64,000 nucleotides of DNA from NCBI GenBank assembly GCA_016712275.1, contig JADJRI010000021.1:27550-91549 (forward strand), given 5' to 3'. Source of the DNA: Planctomycetota bacterium (GTDB lineage Bacteria; Planctomycetota; Phycisphaerae; UBA1845; UTPLA1). Below are positions 1-10,500 of the stretch, one piece after another; position 1 is the stretch's first letter, and each line of letters opens with the position of its first letter. The notes under the pieces are model-generated. The model saw only the letters and a program-made list of their open reading frames with translations. It was not told where the DNA came from and did no database searches. The translations under genes and the position numbers were made by a program.

Positions 1-336
1 GCGTTTACGACAGGTGCCCCCGCCACGCTGATTGGCGTGATGGTCGCGGTCGCGCTTGTGCCGCCCCTGGTAACGTTCGGGTTGCTGGTCAGTGCCGGCT
101 GTTACGAGATGGCGCTTCGTGCACTACTTCTCACGATGGTAAACGTCATCTGCGTGAATCTGGCGGGCGTTTCGACTTTCATTCTTCAAGGCATCCACCC
201 ACGCGCTTGGTGGGACACCGATCGAGCCCGTAGGGCAACACAGATAGCCGTATCGCTGTGGGGTGCGTTGCTCATCCTCTTGACGGGTCTTATCTGGCTG
301 TCCCGAAGCGTATGCGAGGATCAATTCTGCCGTTAG
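1..336 (+). CDS. DUF389 family membrane protein, C-terminal part
   Basis: The frame is open from base 1, so the start lies outside the window; 111 residues remain. The sequence is almost entirely hydrophobic, with the segment TLIGVMVAVALVPPLVTFG, a short loop, and a second and third membrane span ending in WGALLILLTGLIWLSRS. The G-V-x-V-A-x-A-L-V-P-P-L motif is typical of the DUF389 (TIGR00341-like) family of inner-membrane proteins, whose function is not established. The stop at 334-336 is followed after 32 bases by a lipoprotein gene on the same strand, so co-transcription is possible but unproven. Family assignment rests on the remembered motif only. Confidence 0.7.
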   Translation, partial: AFTTGAPATLIGVMVAVALVPPLVTFGLLVSAGCYEMALRALLLTMVNVICVNLAGVSTFILQGIHPRAWWDTDRARRATQIAVSLWGALLILLTGLIWLSRSVCEDQFCR

Positions 337-368
337 TGGAAAGCGCAGGTGCGCAACAGGTGAACGCT

Positions 369-1427
369 ATGGTGAAGACACATGATAGAACAGGGGTACC
401 CGGCGCGGGCCGAATCGTGAGTTGCGTCTTGACGATCGGTGTTTCCCTGAGCGGGTGTGCATATCCGCGAGAGGCTGCAAGCGGGGCCAATTCGGTGACC
501 GTTGCCGATGGCGACGAACTCAGGGCGTTGCTGGAAGAGTGCCGTCGTCAGCACGCGTCCCACGTTTCGCCCGAGAGCCTGGCGGGCTTGAAGCGCGATG
601 CCGGTGATGCACGGAGGTTCGCCGAGCAGCAGCGCCGGCACCGCGAGGGTATGCAGCGCGCGATGGACACATACAACCGGGGCGTTTGCCTGATCCACGG
701 GGCGTTCACGATGAAAGAAGAACGCGACGGGCGCCTTCAGCCTGTTGAGGATGCCGATGGAGAGCCTCTTGATTTCGAGTATCTCGGTTCCGGGTTCCTG
801 GTTTCAGATCGCGGGTGGGTGTTGACAAATCGTCACGTTGCCGAGCCGTGGTGGAATAACGATGCGATTGCGCCGCTGATTGCTCGGGGCCTTGTTCCAA
901 AGTTCACGCGACTAACCGCAACTTTCCCTGGGCGCACGCCGACAGACGTTGATCCAGGCACCGTTCGAACCAGTCACGATGGAGTCGACCTGGCCGTTTT
1001 CGTCGTCACAATTGATGCGGTGCATGCGCTACCGCTTTCTGAGGGCAATGCACGCGACCTGCGCGGGCAAGGGGTCATGCTCCTTGGCTATCCGACCGGA
1101 CTGAGTGCTCTGCTAGCGCGGGCGGAACCTGAGGTCGCGGAGGAAGCGATAACTGCGGCCATGGACACCGCGAGCCTGATTCGTGAGTTGAGCGCTCGTA
1201 ACGGCATCGCCCCATTGGCTACGCATGGCACGCTCAATGACGTGACCGACGGAAAGCTGATCTACGATGCGGTAACGACCTCTGGCGGGTCTGGAGGTCC
1301 TGTATTCGGCCCCGATGGGACGGTTATCGGCGTGAACTTCGCCATGATGCGCGGCTTTCAGGGGTCGAATTTCGGGGTCCCGATCCGATTCGCCCGACCA
1401 CTGCTCGATCGATTGACGGAAGAATGA
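369..1427 (+). CDS. Trypsin-like serine protease, predicted lipoprotein
   Basis: A 352-residue exported protease. From the ATG at 369 the N-terminus has a basic stretch, a hydrophobic core and the lipobox LSGC, so it is probably a lipid-anchored envelope protein. The catalytic triad is visible: His156 in LTNRHVAEP, Asp207 in GVDLAVFV and Ser308 in TSGGSGGPVFG. This is the trypsin/HtrA fold, but no PDZ domain follows; the protein ends about 44 residues after the Ser, so it is a protease domain alone. A coiled, charged stretch (residues about 55-110) precedes the protease. An upstream in-frame start exists but would bury the signal peptide. The gene overlaps the next one by ATGA. Substrate unknown; envelope protein quality control is an inference. 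Confidence 0.85.
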   Translation: MVKTHDRTGVPGAGRIVSCVLTIGVSLSGCAYPREAASGANSVTVADGDELRALLEECRRQHASHVSPESLAGLKRDAGDARRFAEQQRRHREGMQRAMDTYNRGVCLIHGAFTMKEERDGRLQPVEDADGEPLDFEYLGSGFLVSDRGWVLTNRHVAEPWWNNDAIAPLIARGLVPKFTRLTATFPGRTPTDVDPGTVRTSHDGVDLAVFVVTIDAVHALPLSEGNARDLRGQGVMLLGYPTGLSALLARAEPEVAEEAITAAMDTASLIRELSARNGIAPLATHGTLNDVTDGKLIYDAVTTSGGSGGPVFGPDGTVIGVNFAMMRGFQGSNFGVPIRFARPLLDRLTEE

Positions 1428-1789
1428 GAGATTCGGAAGAAGGCCGCATGCACGAGGGCGCATGGAATCCACCATGGGATCCACCAGCGATGGACGAGCA
1501 ATCAGCCGAAAGCGCCCTTCGGCTCGCCTGCGTCTATCGCGCGTATCATCGGGCGATCTGGCCACGGCTGCTATGCACGCCGTGGGCAGGGAGCCTGGCC
1601 GTCGAGTCGGAGGATTCCTGGCGCGAGCTGTGGGGCCGAATCGGACGAGAATTCTATCGGTGCTTCGCCTTCGGAGACCGTAACATACGACGTGACATGA
1701 TATTGCGCGCACTCGGTGCCGGGGCAGACGATCTGGCTGCGAAACTCGATCAGTGGAGGTTAACGCTGGAAATCGACACCGACAGATAG
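1424..1789 (+). CDS. Small hypothetical protein coupled to the protease
   Basis: A 121-residue soluble protein whose ATG overlaps the TGA of the protease gene (ATGA), a sign of translational coupling. It has no signal peptide or membrane segment. It is rich in Trp and Arg, with a probable helical region around residues 25-75. I recognise no domain. Because it has no export signal while its neighbour is a lipoprotein, a direct complex seems unlikely unless it acts before export. It is kept as a real gene because of the overlap and length; a long open frame on the other strand (1113-1949) overlaps both genes and looks like a shadow. Confidence 0.55.
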   Translation: MRDSEEGRMHEGAWNPPWDPPAMDEQSAESALRLACVYRAYHRAIWPRLLCTPWAGSLAVESEDSWRELWGRIGREFYRCFAFGDRNIRRDMILRALGAGADDLAAKLDQWRLTLEIDTDR

Positions 1790-1951
1790 TCGAGGATCGG
1801 GCCCCGCGAAGGGCGGTCGTTGAGCCAACGCAGGAATCGCATGAAGAACAGGGAAGGAATAGTCGGCTTCGCGCATCCAACCAAGGTAAAAGGGCGCGGC
1901 CACTGTGGTCTGCGCTCAGGATCGTGAACCCACGCTCTGGAGACTTCAATA

Positions 1952-2692
1952 ATGTCCAATTGTCGAATCAGCATTGGTGGCGTGCTCGCGGTTATCGCGA
2001 TCGCCGGCTTGTCCGCGACGGCAGCCCACGCACAGAATCATGAAGGCCATCGCCACGATGATCCCAAGGAAGAGAAAAAGTCACCGGTGCTGCCCAAGTG
2101 TCCCGTGATGGACGAACCGGTGGACTTCTTTGTCAAGACGATGACAGCGGACGGCCCCGTGTACTTCTGTTGCAAGGACTGCATCAAGAAGTTCGAGGCG
2201 GATCCTGAGAAGTATGCAAAGCAAGTTGTTGAACAGCGAAAGATTCTGGCGAAGCTTCCCAAAGTGCAGGTGACCTGCCCAGTTTCTGGCAAGCCCGTCG
2301 ACGACAAGACATTCATCGAGAAGGAGGGGAAGAAAACATACTTTTGTTGCAAGGGATGCGTCGGCAAGTATGAAAAGGAGCCAAACAAGTATGCTGCGCA
2401 GCTTGCCGACAGTTTCAGCTATCAGACCAAGTGCCCGGTCATGGACGAGGAGATTGATCCGAAGGCGTTCATTCGGCTGAAGACCGGACAGACTGTGTTT
2501 TTCTGTTGTCCGGGCTGTGACAAGAAGTTTCTGAAGGATCCGGTAAAATACGCGCCGAAGCTCGAAGCCCAAGGCATCCGGATAGATCCCAAGAAAGTCG
2601 AGATCGCAGCGGATCCCGCAAAAGAAGACACAAACGACTCACATGAAGGACATGGCGGGCACGGACACGACCACGGGGACCACGACCATTGA
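1952..2692 (+). CDS. Exported protein with three YHS metal-binding modules
   Basis: 246 residues. An N-terminal signal peptide ends near AHAQ (residue 28). Three YHS-type modules follow, each with a C-P-V-M/S-x start and a F-C-C-x-x-C block about 25 residues later: residues about 49-80 (KCPVMDEPVD...YFCCKDC), 107-137 (TCPVSGKPVD...YFCCKGC) and 160-190 (KCPVMDEEID...FFCCPGC). The tail is His/Asp rich (HEGHGGHGHDHGDHDH). YHS domains occur in heavy-metal handling proteins, and repeated Cys plus the His tail suggest periplasmic binding of copper or another soft metal. It opens the efflux gene run up to 12.3 kb, though 83 bases separate it from the next gene. No metal regulator gene is visible upstream. 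Confidence 0.85.
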   Translation: MSNCRISIGGVLAVIAIAGLSATAAHAQNHEGHRHDDPKEEKKSPVLPKCPVMDEPVDFFVKTMTADGPVYFCCKDCIKKFEADPEKYAKQVVEQRKILAKLPKVQVTCPVSGKPVDDKTFIEKEGKKTYFCCKGCVGKYEKEPNKYAAQLADSFSYQTKCPVMDEEIDPKAFIRLKTGQTVFFCCPGCDKKFLKDPVKYAPKLEAQGIRIDPKKVEIAADPAKEDTNDSHEGHGGHGHDHGDHDH

Positions 2693-2775
2693 AGGCGATG
2701 AAATGTGTGCCTCCATGTGGGGCATCGGTCCACGCGAATTCTTAGGTTTCGCCGACAACTCTGTATGGTGAGGGA

Positions 2776-3153
2776 ATGAGCAGTCGCCGCCGACGCAGGC
2801 GAAAGCGCCGTGGTGGTGGCAGACTTGCGCAGCCGAAGAGACACATCGATTCATGGTGGCCGCTCTTTGGGCTTGGATTGGCGCTGGTGGGACTCATCAG
2901 CGCCTATTGGTGGCAAGCCACGGGCACCCGGTCAGAGGAGTCTCCAGTTCGCCTGAGCAGGGTTGGCGAGATTCTATGTCCGGTAGGTGGAATGCCGATC
3001 AAGCGCGAGATATCCGTCCTAACTTCGGTGGGTCCGATTTACTTCTGCTGTAAGCACTGCATCGATCGATACAATGCCGAGCCGTCGGCCTTTCAGGATG
3101 CCGTCGAAGCCCAACGACGCTCCATGGTTGCCGATTCGCAACCCGCGGGTTGA
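2776..3153 (+). CDS. Membrane-anchored single YHS-domain protein
   Basis: 125 residues. An extremely basic N-terminus (MSSRRRRRRKRR) precedes one membrane span (residues about 27-48), then a single YHS-like module: ILCPVGGMPI...IYFCCKHCIDRYNAEP. Topology is probably N-in with the Cys-rich module in the periplasm, which would tether a metal-binding domain beside the efflux channel encoded next. The module matches those of the preceding gene, so the two are likely functional partners. The following TolC gene starts 49 bases after the stop. Metal identity cannot be read from sequence. Confidence 0.8.
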   Translation: MSSRRRRRRKRRGGGRLAQPKRHIDSWWPLFGLGLALVGLISAYWWQATGTRSEESPVRLSRVGEILCPVGGMPIKREISVLTSVGPIYFCCKHCIDRYNAEPSAFQDAVEAQRRSMVADSQPAG

Positions 3154-3202
3154 GTCGTCGACCTGGAAACGACAACGGGATCCCTGGAGACTCTGCCCTG
3201 CC

Positions 3203-4753
3203 ATGAGAATGAGGCACATCCAATCAAGTCGATGGCGTCCAAGCGTGCGGTCAGGCCAACGTCCAATTGCCGCTGGAATCACGGCGTCGGTATTCCTGCT
3301 TGCCGCGCCGGCAGGTTGCGCGTTGAACCAACAGGGACATCGCGAGGTCGGCGAGGCACTCGCCAATTATGAACGCCGTCATGCGTCTGCCGTTTCGCAA
3401 TACGCCGGCGTGCCGAAGGCCGCTGGGCGAACAACGACTGGCCCGGCAACTCGCACTCCCCAGCCTGTCATCGAGGATGGCACGCTGGCGAGCTTGATCG
3501 AAGCGGCGCTGGAGCGAAATCCGGACATCCTCGCTTCAATCGATACCGCCCGGAGTGTTGCGAGTCGGATCCCGCAAGCCACTTCCCTTATGGATCCGAT
3601 GCTGTTGACAAGGACCTTACCTGAACCGGTCCGAACGGCCGAGGGTGACAACTATTTCATATTGGGCGTGCAGCAGAAGTTACCAGTGCCCGAGAAATTA
3701 GACCGGCGTGGCCGAGTGGTTTTGGCGGAAACACGGATGGCGATCGAGACGCTTGAGCAAACGCGGCTGCGCGTGATTGGAGATGTGAAACGCGCATACT
3801 TTCAGCTTTTTGCCATCGATCAGGCCGTGCTGATTACCAAGGAAAACCAAGCACTCATGCGCGACTTGATTGAAGTCGCCCGGGGACAGTTGGTTGCCGG
3901 CCGCCGTCAGCAGGAGGACGTGCTTCGAGCACAGGTGGAGCTGTCGAACCTGGAGAGTCAACTCGTTGAACTCGCACAGCGACGGGTGACGACTGTGGCG
4001 CTGATCAATTCGATTCTTGATCGTTCGCCGTCCACCGAAGTCCCGCCGTTGTCGGAATATGACATTAGACGCTTGAATCCGCGATTGGATGAGTTGCTTT
4101 CACGAGCGTACGAGAGGAACCCAGAGCTTCAGCGATTTGAGCGTCAGATCGAGCGTGATGAGCAAAGTCTTCGACTCGCCAAACTTGAGTATTGGCCGGA
4201 TTTTACAGTCGGCTTCGAGTGGATACAGATGGACCCTCGTGGAGCGTTCCGACCGCCCGTCAACCCGCAAACAGGGATGCGCCCGCGCGTCTCGCAGATG
4301 AGCGAAAATGGTTCGGATAACTGGGCGATCACGTTCGGCTTCAACGTGCCCATCTGGTTCGAGCGAATTGAAGGCGGGATTCGCGAGGCTCGCGAGCGGC
4401 TTTCCGCATCACGACGGCAATTACGCTCCGCCAAGAACCGGATCACATACCAGGTAGAGGACGCCCTGGCGCGGATTGATTCGCAACGAGACATCGCCGA
4501 TCTCTTTGCAACGGCCATCATCCCGCAGGCCGAGCAGGCCTATCAGGTAACGCGTGAGGGATACATCACCGGAACGTCGGACTTCCAGTTCGTGATCGAC
4601 AACTGGCAGAAATGGCTGTTCTTCAGATTGCAATACTACAGAACCCTTGGGGATCTGGAGCGAAGCGTAGCTGACTTGGAGCAGGCCGTCGGCGTCAGCG
4701 TCATCGAAACGCAGGGTGCCAACACGCCCCGATCAAACGGGGAGGGAGGATAG
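3203..4753 (+). CDS. TolC/CusC-family outer-membrane efflux lipoprotein
   Basis: 516 residues from the ATG at 3203; a longer in-frame start at 3074 would overlap the YHS gene and hide the signal peptide. The signal is followed by a lipobox-like APAGC, as in lipidated OEP channel proteins. Two long helical repeats follow, the first about residues 80-290 (LIEAALERNPDILASIDTAR, then VAETRMAIETLEQTRLRVIG region) and the second about 300-490 (ELLSRAYERNPELQRFERQI), the usual TolC duplication. It should form the outer-membrane duct of a tripartite pump with the adaptor and RND protein encoded immediately after. The adaptor start lies five bases after this stop with a strong GGAGG inside the last codons, indicating one operon. 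Confidence 0.87.
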   Translation: MRMRHIQSSRWRPSVRSGQRPIAAGITASVFLLAAPAGCALNQQGHREVGEALANYERRHASAVSQYAGVPKAAGRTTTGPATRTPQPVIEDGTLASLIEAALERNPDILASIDTARSVASRIPQATSLMDPMLLTRTLPEPVRTAEGDNYFILGVQQKLPVPEKLDRRGRVVLAETRMAIETLEQTRLRVIGDVKRAYFQLFAIDQAVLITKENQALMRDLIEVARGQLVAGRRQQEDVLRAQVELSNLESQLVELAQRRVTTVALINSILDRSPSTEVPPLSEYDIRRLNPRLDELLSRAYERNPELQRFERQIERDEQSLRLAKLEYWPDFTVGFEWIQMDPRGAFRPPVNPQTGMRPRVSQMSENGSDNWAITFGFNVPIWFERIEGGIREARERLSASRRQLRSAKNRITYQVEDALARIDSQRDIADLFATAIIPQAEQAYQVTREGYITGTSDFQFVIDNWQKWLFFRLQYYRTLGDLERSVADLEQAVGVSVIETQGANTPRSNGEGG

Positions 4754-4757
4754 GACC

Positions 4758-7527
4758 TTGCGAAGAGTCATTGTGAGCGGATTCGGTGGATGGGTGCGCG
4801 TCTTCGGAACGATGCTTGTTGTGCTGGCCATCGGCGCGGCGGGCGGGTGGTGGTACTTCGCCAAGCATCAAACGGAGTCCTCGGTAGCCCAAGCGGATGC
4901 CACCGCATCCGCCGCGGACGACGTCTGGTACACCTGCGGCATGCATCCCCAAGTGTTGCAGCGTGAACCGGGGATCTGCCCGATCTGCAACATGAAACTG
5001 ACGCCCATGAAGCAGGACGGCGCCGAAGAGGAGGGCGAGCCATCTGGTCCGCAGGAACGCAAGATCCTCTACTGGCGGGCGCCGATGGACCCGAGCTACG
5101 TCTCCTGATAGGCCGGGCAAGAGTCCCATGGGCATGGACCTTGTGCCGGTCTACTCCGACGAGGGTGAGACGGTCGGCGGGTCCATCATCCGCATTGATC
5201 CAGTCACGATTCAGAACATGGGTGTCCGCACGACGCGAGTTCGCCGGGGGCCTTTGGTGAAGACCGTTCGCACCGTCGGACGGATCGACTACGACGAGCA
5301 GAAGCTCGTCTTCGTTGACACGAAATTCGAAGGGTGGATTGAGAAGCTCTACGTCAACGAAACCGGACAAAATGTACGGGAGGGCGATCCGCTCTTTGAT
5401 GTGTACTCGCCCGATATCTACTCGGCACAAGTGGAGTACATTTCGGCGATTCGCAAGCTGCCTACGTTAGAGCGGAGCACGTTCCATGATGCGGTCGAAG
5501 ACGCACGGCGAATGGTTGATGCGGCGCGGCTCAAGCTGGAGTACTTCGATGTCCCGTCACAACAAATCGAGCGCCTGAGCGAGGTTCTGACACCAGTAAA
5601 GACGGTGCAAATCCACTCTCCTGCGGATGGCATCGTAGCGGACAAGATGGCTCTCGAAGGCATGCGCATCATGCCGGGCATGAGGCTCTTCACCATTGCC
5701 GACCTGTCCCGCGTCTGGGTCTATGTGGACATCTACGAGTATCAGCTTCCGTGGGTCCACGTCGGCCAAGCCGCGACCATGACGCTCCCGTACATCCCCC
5801 ACAAGGCCTTTCGAGGCGAAGTTACCTACATCTACCCTTATTTGCAGAAGCAGACGCGCGTCATCAAGGTTCGACTCGAATTCCCGAATCCCACTCTTGA
5901 GCTCAAGCCTGATATGTATGCCAACGTGGTCCTTGAAGGGTTGCTCAAGGACGATGCCGTGTTGGTCCCCCGAGAAGGATTCATCGACTCCGGCATGCGA
6001 AAGGTGGCGTTCGTTGATCGCGGCAAGGGTAAGTATCAGCCGCGCGACATTCAGGTCGGCGTCGAAGGCGAAGGTGGCGCCGTCGAGGTACTGCTCGGCC
6101 TTGAGCCCGGAGATGTCGTGGTCACGTCGGGGCAATTCCTGTTGGATTCGGAAAGCAAGCTCAAAGAAGCCGTCGCAAAGATGATGGAACCGAGCAAGGC
6201 AACGCCGAAGAAACTTGCGGCGCATGAAATGTCCCTGACGGAGCCCCATGGCGGTCATACTCAAACGTCTGCGACAACCGCGCCGACAGACATGGCTGCC
6301 CATTCGCATGACGAAGGATCTAGCATGCCCAGTGCCTCCGAGCTCTCGGTTGTTCCAGCTGATGCGAATTACGCATGCCCGATGGACCGGCATCCCGATG
6401 AAACGGACCCGGCGAATCGCGGAGCCTACTTCTCCGCTGAACCGGGCGAGTGTCCCTTGTGCGGAATGAAGCTCAAACCGATAGACGAGCTTGAATGGGC
6501 CCGTGCTCAGCTTGCGGCGGGTGGCGGGGATGTTGCATATACATGTCCGAGGCACCCGCATGTCTTCTCAGAGTCGCCCGGAGATTGCCCGGTCTGCGGC
6601 AGCAAGCTGGAACCGTTCCAGGCGCTGTATGCCTGCCGCAATCCAAAACACTCCGCGCAGACGAGTGACCGGCAAGTGGATTGCCCCAAGTGCGGAGAGC
6701 TGATGGCTGCTCTCCGCGGCCCATGGCTCGGCGAGGCGATGGCCAAGAGTAGCCCGTCCGGCGAACTACCTTCCGATGCAACACCGTCGGCAGTGTCCGC
6801 GGATGTCGGCCGATCCATCCCGTCCGATGCCCGTTTCGTCTGCCCCATGCATGAATGCTGGCAGTTCTCTCACGACGAAGGTCGTTGCCCGACTTGCGGC
6901 ATGAAACTCAAACCCATTGAACAAGTGGAATGGGCCGAAAGACTCGTGAAAGTCACGCCGGCGAAGGGACAATTTGTGTGCCCGATGCATCCGGATCGCG
7001 CCACAAGCGACGAGCCGGGCAATTGTCCTATCTGCGCGATGCAGCTTCTGCCCAAAAACCGAATTGTCGGTCTGGAGGATGGGGGCGCGTCCGTCGCACA
7101 GCAGGTGGATTACCTCATGGAGCACTACTTGGCACTTCAGGAGCGATTTGCCCGCGACAGCACGGCGGAAGTTGCTCTTCACGCGCTCGGCCTCGTGGAC
7201 GCGAGTGAGAAATTGCGGGATGCGCTCCAAAGGGAAGCCCCACCGGGCGAGAAAGAGCTGCTCGCCAGCGTCAATGCCGTTCATGCGGCGGCGTTGAAGG
7301 TGCGAGGCGCCGACCTATCCAGTGATCGCACGCAGTTTGCACAACTGAGCGCCGCAATGCGAACAGTGATATCGCACCAGCGTCCCGACTCGAATCGGTG
7401 GCCCAAGCTTTTCATCTACCGTTGCCCGATGGCCAAGGCCGATTGGATTCAGACAACTGAGAAGAAAGCCAACCCCTATTACGGCTTCAAGATGCTCGAT
7501 TGCGGCAACCTCTTGGAAACAAAGTAG
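4758..7527 (+). CDS. RND periplasmic adaptor with about six heavy-metal-binding modules (frameshifted)
   Basis: CusB/HlyD-like adaptor of about 922 residues if one extra base near 5104-5106 is removed. The first frame stops in PMDPSYVS at TGA 5106-5108 and the family motif continues (DRPGKSPMGMDLVPVY) in the +1 frame. The TTG at 4758 is preceded by GGAGGGAGGA and an N-terminal membrane anchor. Domain order: module 1 YTCGMHP...CPICNMKL (4927-5007); a barrel-sandwich/beta-barrel core (about 5190-6180); then CPMDRHP...CPLCGMKL (6376-6471), CPRHP...CPVCGSKL (6544-6609), CRNPKH...CPKCGEL (6634-6702), CPMHECW...CPTCGMKL (6841-6909), CPMHP...CPICAMQL (6976-7044); finally a DUF3347-like helical region ending YRCPMAKADW...MLDCGN. 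Normal adaptors carry zero or one module. It likely hands soft metals to the pump at 7543. Confidence 0.85.
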
Positions 7528-7542
7528 GGGACACCCAGCACC

Positions 7543-10500
7543 ATGATCGCAAGAATCATCGAATTCTGTTGCCGCAATCGGTTCCTGACACTCATCCTCA
7601 CGTCGTTCGTCGTCGCAGGCGGAATCTGGACGGTCTTCAATATCCGTGTCGACGCGATCCCGGATTTGTCCGACGTCCAGGTCATCGTCTTCACCGAGTA
7701 CCCAGGTCAGGCACCACAGGTCGTTGAGGACCAGGTCACCTATCCGTTGACCACGGCGATGCTGGCAGTTCCGTATGCTAAGGTCGTCCGCGGATATTCG
7801 ATGTTCGGGTACTCGTTCGTCTACATCATCTTCGAGGATGGAACCGACATCTACTGGGCGCGGTCGCGCGTCCTGGAGTATCTGAACTACGTCGCCGGCC
7901 GGATACCGAAAGGTGTGACGCCGCAACTCGGTCCTGACGCGACCGGCGTCGGATGGGTCTACGAGTACTCGCTTCGCAACGGCTACTACTGCCCCAAACA
8001 TCCCAACGGAATGTACCAGAACCCGGAACAACCGGGTCAATGGTATGCAACCCGTGAGGATGCCCCCGAGGAGATTCGCGATCGGCTTGAACGAGTCCGA
8101 ATGTTTGAGCACGGGGGCAAATGTCCGTGGGATGGTGATACCGATCTGAGATTGGCGGAGTTTGACCTTTCCGAACTGCGCAGCCTTCAGGACTGGTACC
8201 TCCGGTATGAATTGACGGCGCTCGATGGCGTTTCCGAGGTTGCAGCCGTTGGCGGGTTTGTTCGGCAATACCAGGTCGTGGTCGATCCGGACCGGTTGCT
8301 GGCCTACAACATCCCGCTCAATCAGGTGAAAATGGCCATCCAGCGCTCGAATAATGACGTGGGTGGCCGCGTCTTGGAGATGTCAGAGACGGAATACATG
8401 GTCCGCGGCCGGGGATATATCGCCTCGTTGACTCCGGCCCAGGTGAAGGAGGCGCGGGAAGCCGGCATTCCGATCGATCGAGTCCGGGCTCAGCAAGGCA
8501 TCCATGATCTGGAGCGGGTCGTCATACGCGCAACCGAAAGCGGAACGCCAGTTTATCTCAGGGATATTGCCGAAGTGAGGCTTGGGCCCGAAATGCGGCG
8601 TGGCCTGGCTGAGTCCGCGGGTGAGGGAGAAGTCGTTGGCGGCATCGTCGTGATGCGATTTGGCGAGAACGCGCTTCAGGTGATCCGCAATGTTAAGCAC
8701 AAGATCGACGAATTGAAACAAGGACTTCCGCCGGGCGTGGACGTGGTGACGGAATACGACCGGTCCGGCCTGATCGAGCGCGCGGTGGAGACGCTGACTC
8801 ATACGCTGATCAAGGAAATGATCGTCGTCGGGCTTGTCTGCATCCTTTTCCTGCTGCACGCGCGAAGTGAGCTGGTTGCTATCTTCGTCCTCCCGACCGG
8901 CGTCTTATGCGCATTAATCATCATGCACTGGATGGGCATCAATGCAAACATCATGAGCCTGGGGGGCATCGCACTCTCCATCGGTGTCATGGTAGACAGC
9001 TCCATTGTAATGGTCGAGAACTCGCACAAGCATCTGGACCGTGAAGAGGATCGAATCAAGGAGGAACTGGCGGCTGGGCGCACACCGATACATCGCCCTC
9101 GCGCTGAGCTCATTATTGAGGCCGCTCGGGAAGTTGGGCCCACTCTATTCTTCTCACTGCTGATTATCACCGTGAGCTTCTTACCAATTTTCGTCTTAGG
9201 CGAGCAAAGTGGACGCCTGTTCAAGCCGCTTGCGTTCACAAAAACATTCGCTATGGCAGCTGCATCGGTGCTCGCGATCACTATTATCCCGGTGCTGATG
9301 CTGTCGCTGATTACGTCCCGTGTATTGCCGAAAGAGTGGGGATGGCGGAGGAACCTCTCCATTACGCTGGGCGTGATGTTTATGCCGGCTGCCCTGATTT
9401 GGATTGCGCCGCTTGGTGCGTACGACCGGTATCGGCATTGGATCATGCTTGCGTGGATCATTCTTGCGGGAATGCTTCTTGTGCCGCAGAAGATTTTCCA
9501 CGAACGCGTCAACCCCATCAGTAAGGTCTTACAATGGCTTTACAACCCGTTCTTCGGGTTCGCCATGCAACATCGCAAGAAGTTGATTCTGATGGCGATC
9601 CTGTTCGCGTTCAGCGGCCTCTTTCCCCTGATGGGGACAAGTCGGGTACCGCTCGTGGGATCCACGTTGGCGAAATGGTTTCCGCGTCTCGATGCTACCT
9701 TCCCTGGCTTGGGTCGTGAGTTTATGCCGCCACTTGATGAGGGCGATCTGCTGTACATGCCGACGACAGATCCGGCCATCAGCATTACCAAGGCGCGAGA
9801 GTTGCTCCAGCAGACGGACGCCATCATCGCAAGTTTTCCCGAGGTGCATCACGTGTTTGGCAAGATCGGTCGAGCTGAGACGGCCACCGATCCCGCGCCA
9901 TTAAGCATGATCGAGACGACCATTATGCTGGAGCCCGACCGTGAAAAGTGGCGGAAACGACGATTTGACCGCTGGTTTGGATTCCTGCCAGCCTGGACCA
10001 AAGACTGGAGCGGTCTTTCGACCTTCTGGCCGGAAGAACGGCCAATCACAATCGATGAGTTATGTTACGGATACGGCGATGGTGAAGAACACGTCCCGGG
10101 ACTCAACGAGGCGGTGGCATTCCCCGGTTTAACCAACGCCTGGACGATGCCAATCAAGACGAGAATCGATATGTTGTCAACGGGCATCAAGACGCCTGTA
10201 GGCATCAAAATCATGGGTGACGATCTCGACGTGCTCTCCGATCTGGCTGAACGCATCGCGGCCGAGGTTCGGACCCTGCCGAATACCTTAAGCGCCTACC
10301 CAGAGAAGACCGTCGGGGGCCTATACGCAGACTTCAACATCGACCGCGACGAGATTGCTCGATACGGCCTGACCGTGGCCGATGTCCAGGATGTGATTCT
10401 TTCTGCAATGGGCGGAATGAACGTCACTTGGACGGTCGAAGGGCTGGAGCGGTATCCGATTAACCTGCGGTATAAGCGTGAACTTCGCGACAATCTTCCC

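Noticed and set aside
1113..1949. 278-codon open frame on the minus strand
   Set aside because: It overlaps the protease with clear catalytic triad and the coupled small gene, and its product is Arg/Ser rich without motif.
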